This document shows, one piece after another, positions 24,297 to 30,029 of a DNA stretch of 30,029 bases (the first letter of the stretch is position 1; every line of letters begins with the position of its first letter). The position numbers and the translations under genes were made by a program. This DNA is from a bacterium (lineage in GTDB: Bacteria; Patescibacteriota; Patescibacteriia; Patescibacteriales; GWC2-42-12), in assembly GCA_030655095.1 (NCBI GenBank), contig JAURWF010000050.1:1-30029 (forward strand), in the 5' to 3' direction. The notes beneath the pieces were generated by a model, which did not search any database, had not been told where the DNA came from, and saw nothing but the letters and a program-made list of their open reading frames with translations.

Positions 24297-26423
24297 TTAT
24301 GAATTCCAATGTATTTTTTCATACTCGCTTTGTTCTTGCCTGTTTTTAGGTATTGAAGCATTACCGTTACGAACAAAAAAACTTTCGTTGCCTTCAAATA
24401 GTGCAAAAACAGGTTTTCCGCTTTTTGACACTTGCACAAGACATATTTCTTTATCATCAACTTTCGGGAAAGCAACCTTAATATATTTCTCAAAATGTTC
24501 TCCAAGATATTTTTTGATCATTTGTCTAAAGTGTAATTCAAAACCATCAATATTTTTCTTAGACAATGTTTGTAAATCTTTTTCTATCCCTAAAATATTT
24601 CCGTCATCATCAACGCCAATAATTAAAGTTCCACCCTCGCTATTCATGAATGCAGAAATAGTCTTAGCTATAATATATTCAAGCTTACTATTAATTTTTC
24701 CTTCTCTTATGTCAAAACGTAGTGTTGATTTAATTTCCAACTTTTCGTTTTCTCCATTTATAATCAATTCTCTAACCTCATCTTCTTTTTTGTGTTCCTT
24801 GTGTTTTAATTCAATTCTAGCTTTTAGTTCGTAAAATATTATATTTGCTCTTTTTTCCAAAAAAACTAAATAATCATCACTACTAATTCCAAAACCACTG
24901 AAATCTTCAATGAGATGAGATTTTAATGTTGTTAATAATTCTTCATTTTCATCTAAAAATTCTTGAATATAAATTGATGGTGCTTTTGCTTTTATTTTTC
25001 TTTTATTTAAATCGGCACTCACTAAAGTTATATTAACTAAACTATTTTCATTCCCAATGTTATTTTTTTTCAAGTATGCTTTTGGAAAAAAATGGTGATA
25101 GTTCTTGCTGTTTGCAACTTTTAACCAAGAATTATCCAACATGACCTTGCCATTGTTTTGAAAATCTTTTGGTTCGTGGTATGCCAATAGGCACAATATC
25201 GCCTTACAATAACTACTTCCTGCGCTGAATCCAGTTTCTATTAAGTCTTTTGGAGAATTAAGATAAATCTTAATGTCATCATAATTTGGCCTGTTGCCTT
25301 TTAGGATATCGTCAATTCTTTTGATATCTTGTGCTAATTTGGATTCCGTGGAGCTTGAATACCTCTCAGATAAAGATATTCTCCAGAAAAATTCTTCTAA
25401 ATATTTGATTTGATCTCCCTTGGGTTTGTCTTTTTGCTGATATAAAAAGTAAGCAAATGGAACTAAAAGCGAGTCGTAAGGCAAAATTGCAGAAACTGGA
25501 ATACGATAAACTGAACGAAAATAATCGATACTCTCTTTAAGAGCAGAAATTACATCATCCCAAATGTCGATTATTTTTTGCTTATCTAATTGTAAAATTA
25601 CTTTTCTTTTGCACTCTTTGTTTTTACTTAAAATTAAAGATAAAACACTAAGAATTACTGAACTTGAAATAGTGTTGTATTTACTTTCTGTTAATTCCTC
25701 TAATAGTCTCTGAAATTTTTCCTCCATATCAAAATTTTGTTCTTCATCATAAGTTTTTGCGGACATTATTTCAAAAAGTGTCAAGGTTTGTCCGCCAGTA
25801 TTTATTCTAGTAAAAACTTCAATAGCAGAATCAATATCGTCCTTACGAAGAACTATGGTTGAAAAATCATATGTCGAGAATGATTGGGAGTATTGTTGAA
25901 TCTTTATAAGATGTTCGTCAGAATATTTATTTTTAATATCAATAAAATTCTTATTAAAATTCAAAATTTCGTGAAGGGTAATAAATGTCCCTTCTTCTGG
26001 CTCTTCTGAAATAACAATTTGTTCATCATTATTTTCCACGTCACCATCTAAATCCACATAAATATTTGAATAGTCTGTGATTTTCCTTTCGCCTTCTTTT
26101 TGAATTTTTGCACCTAAAAAAGCGGCGTAAAGAGAAGTAATCCTCTGCTGTCCGTCTAAAACATATTGCACTTTAATATCATCGGGAACGGGTGGAAGTT
26201 CAAGGTTTCCAATATTTTTTATATCATTCAGCCTTTCAGTTGTTTCCCATAAAATAAATGTTCCAATGGGATAGCCTTTTAAAATACTATCTAATAATTT
26301 TGCTGTTTGATCTAAACTCCAAACAAAATTTCTTTGAAATTTAGGGACCTTGATTTGCCCTTTTTGAATTTCAGAAATTAAGTCTGTATATTTCTTTGAA
26401 TCTGGTTTTGGCTGTTTACTCAT
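24297..26423 (-). CDS. DUF262-HNH-AlbA_2 fusion, GmrSD-like restriction factor
   Basis: The 708-residue protein joins three parts. The DUF262 domain (residues 1 to about 330) shows PKFQRNFVWS (27-36) and the signature DGQQR (90-94), known from GmrS, BrxU and SspE, where it binds or hydrolyses nucleotides. The middle carries an HNH-type nuclease centre of the DUF1524 kind (NYHHFFPKAYL, H443 and H444, P447, followed by asparagines). The C-terminus (from about 555) is an AlbA_2/Schlafen-like domain (LEIKSTLRFD at 562-571, MNSEGGTLIIGVDDDG and a FFVRNGNASIP ending). The start has AAGGAAAAC before ATG. It lies 112 bases after hsdS in the same direction, so it probably belongs to the same unit. The domain fusion is read from motifs; its target is unknown. 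Confidence 0.88.
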   Translation of the reverse strand: MSKQPKPDSKKYTDLISEIQKGQIKVPKFQRNFVWSLDQTAKLLDSILKGYPIGTFILWETTERLNDIKNIGNLELPPVPDDIKVQYVLDGQQRITSLYAAFLGAKIQKEGERKITDYSNIYVDLDGDVENNDEQIVISEEPEEGTFITLHEILNFNKNFIDIKNKYSDEHLIKIQQYSQSFSTYDFSTIVLRKDDIDSAIEVFTRINTGGQTLTLFEIMSAKTYDEEQNFDMEEKFQRLLEELTESKYNTISSSVILSVLSLILSKNKECKRKVILQLDKQKIIDIWDDVISALKESIDYFRSVYRIPVSAILPYDSLLVPFAYFLYQQKDKPKGDQIKYLEEFFWRISLSERYSSSTESKLAQDIKRIDDILKGNRPNYDDIKIYLNSPKDLIETGFSAGSSYCKAILCLLAYHEPKDFQNNGKVMLDNSWLKVANSKNYHHFFPKAYLKKNNIGNENSLVNITLVSADLNKRKIKAKAPSIYIQEFLDENEELLTTLKSHLIEDFSGFGISSDDYLVFLEKRANIIFYELKARIELKHKEHKKEDEVRELIINGENEKLEIKSTLRFDIREGKINSKLEYIIAKTISAFMNSEGGTLIIGVDDDGNILGIEKDLQTLSKKNIDGFELHFRQMIKKYLGEHFEKYIKVAFPKVDDKEICLVQVSKSGKPVFALFEGNESFFVRNGNASIPKNRQEQSEYEKIHWNS

Positions 26424-26483
26424 AGTTTTCCTTATTATGAATTAAATATTGTAATCAGTATATAAAGCTTTTCCCTTATAAAT

Positions 26484-26513
26484 AAATCGTTTTCGTAACG
26501 GAGCGGAGAAAAC
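26484..26513. repeat. GTTTTC/GAAAAC hairpin repeat, copy 1
   Basis: A 30-base element with stem GTTTTC and GAAAAC around a loop containing GTAACGGAGCGG. It matches the element at 29767-29796 at 28 of 30 positions. It lies between hsdS and the DUF262 gene. The loop resembles the GTAGCGTAGCGGAG word inside the left folded repeat. Confidence 0.85.
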
Positions 26514-26535
26514 TTCTTATTATTTTGTGTGATGA

Positions 26536-27906
26536 CTAAAATTCTAAACTTTTTTCAAGTAATATCCTTGAGTCGTCTATTAATACTTTCCTTTGATTTT
26601 TTAAGTCGAAAGATTTTTTGGTTAATTCAATAATTTCTTTTTGTTTATTTATAATGGGTATTTTAAAATCTCCAATTCTGTCCTCCCTAAGGTGTGGGAT
26701 GGTTGAGGCAACAACTGTTCTTTGAATTGCTTGATATAATCCAACTTCCTTTGTGGATAATGCAATAAATAAATAATGAGGGTTTATCTTGTCTTTTTTT
26801 GGAATTATTCTTAAAATTCCACTTCCCAAAATACATTTGTCAAACATTGTTGTCATTGCATATATGCCAACTTTTCCATCCTTAGTAAATAGTATTTCAT
26901 TTTCATTTATTCCTTGTCCAATTTCAGAATGAATTGATTTTTCTATAAAATAGTCGGGATATGAATCAAAATCATAATTAATTAAATCAGAAGTTCTAAT
27001 AAAAGGTACGTCGGTTTCTTTTCTTTCTAAATAACCCTTGTAGTTAGCTGAACCGACTTCGTCACCATTTTTAAAATCCGCCAAACTTCCAAGTAGTTTG
27101 CATTCATTTTGTTTTTCAATTTCTTTAATTGTCTGCGTATAAAGAGGGTAATAAAATGCAGGTGTCATCATATCGTCACCATTTAACTGTTTGCTAGGCA
27201 CTGCGTAAAATTTGCTATTTTTTATGTTGTTGAAATTTATTTTTAATGATTTTAGAAATATTTGTTGTGCTTCTTTAATTAGTTTTAATGATTCAATCTG
27301 GAATTCGTTTGCCTTTATTAAATTATCTGTTATTTTTTTCTCAGTTTTTTTGTCATTTACAAATATTTTTAATGATTTTATTTTGGGATAGGTAAGTATT
27401 GGATAAATATTACCTGTGAAAAGATTATCAATTTGAAATTTTGCAATTCTTGAATTTAAAAAACAAGATAAATATTGGGGTGTTGTAAAATTTTCATTGA
27501 CTCTAATTCTAACAACATTTTGATTGATATTGCCGTTTTCAACATTCTTGTTTACTATTGCCGAGATACCAATGTTACCAATTGTTGTAAATAAAACATC
27601 ATTTTCTTTAAGTTTCGACCTTATAAGTGAATTATTTTTTTCATGAGTTATAAAAAAACCATCGAATTCATTTATGCTATATCTTTTTACGGAGGAGTTT
27701 TTTATAAATAAAGCACCGCTTTCAACAAATTTCTGACCAGCGTGTTCTCCGTCCGTTAATACATCTAAAACATTTATATCGCCCAGACTAAAAGAAAGAA
27801 TATCCTTTCTTTTAGAATGTTTTTTAATTTTTTGCTTAAATAAATAAAAACTTGGAAACAAGTTAGTTTCTAAATCTTGATTTTGCACACTAAATGTTTT
27901 TATCAT
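26536..27906 (-). CDS. hsdS: Type I-like specificity subunit (HsdS)
   Basis: HsdS recognises the two halves of a bipartite DNA site and docks the methyltransferase. The 456 residues fall into two similar halves, each a target recognition domain followed by a helical spacer. The first half ends with TGNIYPILTYPKIKSLKIFV and a coiled-coil (KTEKKITDNLIKANEFQIESLKL). The second ends HLREDRIGDFKIPIINKQKE, then a helix. The start codon overlaps the hsdM stop in ATGA (27903-27906), so the two are translationally coupled. Its two TRDs imply a split recognition sequence that cannot be predicted from the protein alone. Confidence 0.92.
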   Translation of the reverse strand: MIKTFSVQNQDLETNLFPSFYLFKQKIKKHSKRKDILSFSLGDINVLDVLTDGEHAGQKFVESGALFIKNSSVKRYSINEFDGFFITHEKNNSLIRSKLKENDVLFTTIGNIGISAIVNKNVENGNINQNVVRIRVNENFTTPQYLSCFLNSRIAKFQIDNLFTGNIYPILTYPKIKSLKIFVNDKKTEKKITDNLIKANEFQIESLKLIKEAQQIFLKSLKINFNNIKNSKFYAVPSKQLNGDDMMTPAFYYPLYTQTIKEIEKQNECKLLGSLADFKNGDEVGSANYKGYLERKETDVPFIRTSDLINYDFDSYPDYFIEKSIHSEIGQGINENEILFTKDGKVGIYAMTTMFDKCILGSGILRIIPKKDKINPHYLFIALSTKEVGLYQAIQRTVVASTIPHLREDRIGDFKIPIINKQKEIIELTKKSFDLKNQRKVLIDDSRILLEKSLEF

Positions 27907-29714
27907 AAAACAAACTTTTTAGGAGTTTTTATAAATTCAAAATATTTTTCACTCACTAATGAAACATCGTCATCGAGCATAGAATTACCCCTTCTGTCAT
28001 GTCCGCAAGTTTCGCAAATAGCCATAAAAATATAATGGTCATCTATTTTTTCACCTTCCTTAATTTTTTCAGCAACAAGAGTTGTCGTTTTTGTTGATGT
28101 GTTTGGCTGGAATGTTTCGGACGGGACGTCAATAATGGCCAAAATTTTAGAATGCTTTTTCAAATATTCACGAATATATCCTAGCTTATCATTACCATAA
28201 ATTCCGTCTGGCAAAACTATACCCATTTTTCCTCCAACTTTTAGCAATTGTAAGCACCTTTCAATAAATAATATTTGGGGCTCAACACCTCCTTTTTTCC
28301 CTTTGTTATTTAATTCGCTTTGTTGCTCCCATTGCTTGCTTTTTTTATCAAATTTCCATTTATGACCAAAACAAAATTGTTTTAATATCTTTTCGTCTCG
28401 AATTGGAATTTTTGAACCAAATGGCGGATTTGTTAAAACAATATCAAATTTTCCTAAATCGATTTTATCTTGGCATTTATTGCTCCATTCTTTAACATCT
28501 TCTAAGCTATTTTCACAAAAAACACCACCCCTGCCATCGCCGACAACTGCCATATAAGCCTTGGTAACTTTTGCTACAAACGAATCTTTATCAATACCTC
28601 TAAAAAATGTTGTTGCGACATATTGTTTTTCTTCCTCAACTCTTTTGTCTGACCATCCTAATTTTTTTGCATTTTCTTCAACTTTACTCCAAACGTGTCG
28701 TAGAGATTCAATCAAAAAGCCGCCGGTTCCACAGGCTGGATCAATTATCATGGTTTTTTCATCGGGATTTATAATATCAACAATCATTTTTATTACATTT
28801 CTTGGCGTGAAAAATTGACCATCCTCATCTTTCAATGCTTTTGATACAAAAACTTCAAAAGCATCACCAATCACATCTCTTTCTGATTCTGTAATACAAA
28901 ATTCTTGTATTTGACCAACGGCAAATACAATCGAATCTGGGTCTAAAGTAATTATATCCTCATCTTCAAAAACATCATTGAATCTATTTTTTACTTGAAT
29001 AAACAGTTCCTTTATTCTTTTTGCGACCAGTTCTTTATTTTCATACACACCAGCTCTAAAAGTAACCTCTTCATTTTTTCCAGTATATTGCTCATCGTAA
29101 ATTTTGCAGAATAATAAATTAATAATTTGTTTTGCCCTGTTTCTTGTAGATGTATCGTCTTTTTTCATATTGCCATATAAGTAATTGTTGATTACTTTAA
29201 AATGGCTTTTTAAATCTTTTGCGGGTTTTAGATCACATCTTTTATATTTTCCAATGTCTTCAATTCTTTGCCCATTTTTGGGAATATTGGGAATTTCAAA
29301 GTATAAAATATCCCCATCTTTTTTTATTTTTTGTAGGTTTATTTGTTCTTCTCCATTGAACCAAACGCCCCATTGGATACTGCTACACATATCCATATAT
29401 AGTTTCAGTTGTTCCAGCCCATCTTTTCGGGTTTTTTTCTTACACTCAATAATACCCATTAAATCACTTTCCGCCCTACTCTTTCCCTTGAATATTGAAA
29501 TATCAACAGGCCATTCTTTTTTGGCTTCATCAGAAGGCGTTCTTCTGACAAAGTGCTGAGGTCTTGTTTGAATTTGTTCTTTTGAATATTCATATTCTTC
29601 TATAAGACGCTTTGAAAATATTTGTGTTGCTTCAACCTCTTCAGGCGTAGCTTTTATTTCTTGCCCCGATATAAAATCAATGATATATCCTTCTTTTGGT
29701 TGTTTGGTTGTCAT
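27903..29714 (-). CDS. hsdM: N6-adenine methyltransferase fused to nuclease-like domain
   Basis: This 603-residue protein combines two modules. Residues about 10-160 resemble the HsdR N-terminal nuclease domain, with D71 (in PVDISIF) and E90-C-K92 (in GIIECKKKTR) forming a PD-(D/E)XK core. Residues 190-600 are the gamma-class N6-adenine methyltransferase: FFTPRNV (301-307), DPACGTGGFL (325-334, SAM binding) and NPPF (429-432, catalytic). An HsdM with its own nuclease domain and a separate specificity subunit is the plan of type IIB enzymes such as BcgI. No HsdR translocase is visible in the window, although the sequence ends 315 bases upstream. The ORF starts at ATG 29714. Confidence 0.92.
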   Translation of the reverse strand: MTTKQPKEGYIIDFISGQEIKATPEEVEATQIFSKRLIEEYEYSKEQIQTRPQHFVRRTPSDEAKKEWPVDISIFKGKSRAESDLMGIIECKKKTRKDGLEQLKLYMDMCSSIQWGVWFNGEEQINLQKIKKDGDILYFEIPNIPKNGQRIEDIGKYKRCDLKPAKDLKSHFKVINNYLYGNMKKDDTSTRNRAKQIINLLFCKIYDEQYTGKNEEVTFRAGVYENKELVAKRIKELFIQVKNRFNDVFEDEDIITLDPDSIVFAVGQIQEFCITESERDVIGDAFEVFVSKALKDEDGQFFTPRNVIKMIVDIINPDEKTMIIDPACGTGGFLIESLRHVWSKVEENAKKLGWSDKRVEEEKQYVATTFFRGIDKDSFVAKVTKAYMAVVGDGRGGVFCENSLEDVKEWSNKCQDKIDLGKFDIVLTNPPFGSKIPIRDEKILKQFCFGHKWKFDKKSKQWEQQSELNNKGKKGGVEPQILFIERCLQLLKVGGKMGIVLPDGIYGNDKLGYIREYLKKHSKILAIIDVPSETFQPNTSTKTTTLVAEKIKEGEKIDDHYIFMAICETCGHDRRGNSMLDDDVSLVSEKYFEFIKTPKKFVL

Positions 29715-29766
29715 ATAAATATTATGTTTAATTTATATTAATTGTACCTTTTTTAAATAAAATAAT

Positions 29767-29796
29767 AAATCGTTTTCGTAGCGTAGCGGAGAAAAC
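29767..29796. repeat. GTTTTC/GAAAAC hairpin repeat, copy 2
   Basis: Same element as 26484-26513 (28 of 30 bases equal), here 50 bases upstream of hsdM. The two copies bracket hsdM-hsdS. On the minus strand the hairpin is followed by a T-rich stretch. Confidence 0.85.
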
Positions 29797-29820
29797 ACCT
29801 TATACCCCTCTTTAATTAAT

Positions 29821-29882
29821 GAAAAAGAAATTTTAAAATTTTTTAAAACAATTGGGCGATAGCCCAAAAAAAGAAAAGGAAT
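29821..29882. repeat. Right terminal inverted repeat with variable hairpin
   Basis: Inverted copy of 24176-24238 with an inner hairpin TTGGGC (29852-29857) / GCCCAA (29862-29867). The flanks are nearly identical while the hairpin bases differ. Confidence 0.85.
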
Positions 29883-29886
29883 ATTT

Positions 29887-30029
29887 CAGCTAACGTCTAA
29901 GAATAACTGAAGTTTTTGTCTCACTACCTTATTATATTTTATAAAAGAAAAAGAGGCAAAAATATGGGTTGAAAGAATTTTTTTACTCCTTATTAATACT
30001 ATTAATGAAAAATTCTTGAACCAGATATT
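29887..30029 (+). repeat. attC-like folded repeat, right copy, cut by window end
   Basis: It begins CAGCTAACG like the left copy and shares the blocks CTGAAGTTTTTG (CTGATGTTTG in the left copy), GAGGCAAAAATATGGGTTGA (GAGGCAAATATGGGTGGA) and ACCAGATAT. The left stem GTCTAAGAATAACTG would pair with the sequence after the final CCAGATATT, so about 10-20 bases of stem plus GTTAGCTG are expected just beyond the window. The internal hairpins differ in sequence from the left copy but take the same positions. Confidence 0.5.

Larger units (their letters stand above)
24172..29886. mobile_element. Candidate mobile defence cassette
   Basis: This interval lies between the two same-orientation folded repeats and contains the hsdM, hsdS and DUF262 genes. 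Its ends are inverted repeats (24176-24238 and 29821-29882). No transposase or integrase is inside. In the integron view it would be a cassette, although unusually long and with genes opposing the usual cassette direction. In a transposon view it would be a non-autonomous element. The boundary is well supported by sequence, but the mechanism is not. Confidence 0.4.

Overview
The window is AT-rich, compact bacterial DNA that most resembles the Patescibacteria / Candidate Phyla Radiation (CPR). This is inference from gene style, not from a marker search. Supporting points are small housekeeping clusters, a threonyl-tRNA synthetase that begins without a TGS domain, a lysine-rich single-pass membrane protein of a type common in CPR genomes, short A/T-rich sequence repeats inside coding sequence, and many weak ribosome binding sites. 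UGA acts as a stop (mntA and hsdM end in TGA), so there is no sign of UGA recoding.

Layout. Bases 1-1044 hold no protein gene but a dense mosaic of repeats: a large inverted repeat, six tandem 29-bp units, and a possible small transcript ending in a terminator. Bases 1045-3583 (minus strand) carry rpsB, tsf and a RicT/PSP1 gene, with unusual short repeats between rpsB and tsf. From 3763 a divergent promoter leads into a MntA/HepT toxin-antitoxin pair. Next comes a GC-rich gene for a PEP-CTERM exported protein with its own promoter and terminator, which looks acquired. Then follow rpmE, prfA and prmC on the plus strand. An opposing minus-strand cluster (8130-11199) encodes a membrane protein, RodA, bL25 and a small unknown protein. 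gyrB lies at 11377-13431 and converges on a minus-strand block: thrS, a cation/proton antiporter, the lysine-rich membrane protein and dnaE. An AAA ATPase of the DUF4143 type (22750-23919) closes the ordinary part.

The accessory part is 24068-30029. It contains a three-gene minus-strand operon-like set: an N6-adenine DNA methyltransferase fused to an N-terminal nuclease-like domain, a two-domain specificity subunit, and a DUF262-HNH-AlbA_2 fusion protein related to GmrSD-type restriction factors. No HsdR translocase is visible. The set is bounded by two related folded repeats in the same orientation that recall integron attC sites, with 62-63-bp inverted repeats just inside them. Those inverted repeats each carry a small hairpin whose bases differ but whose pairing is kept. 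The likely reading is a mobile defence cassette combining a type IIB-like restriction-modification core with a GmrSD-like effector. This island is the most interesting object in the window.
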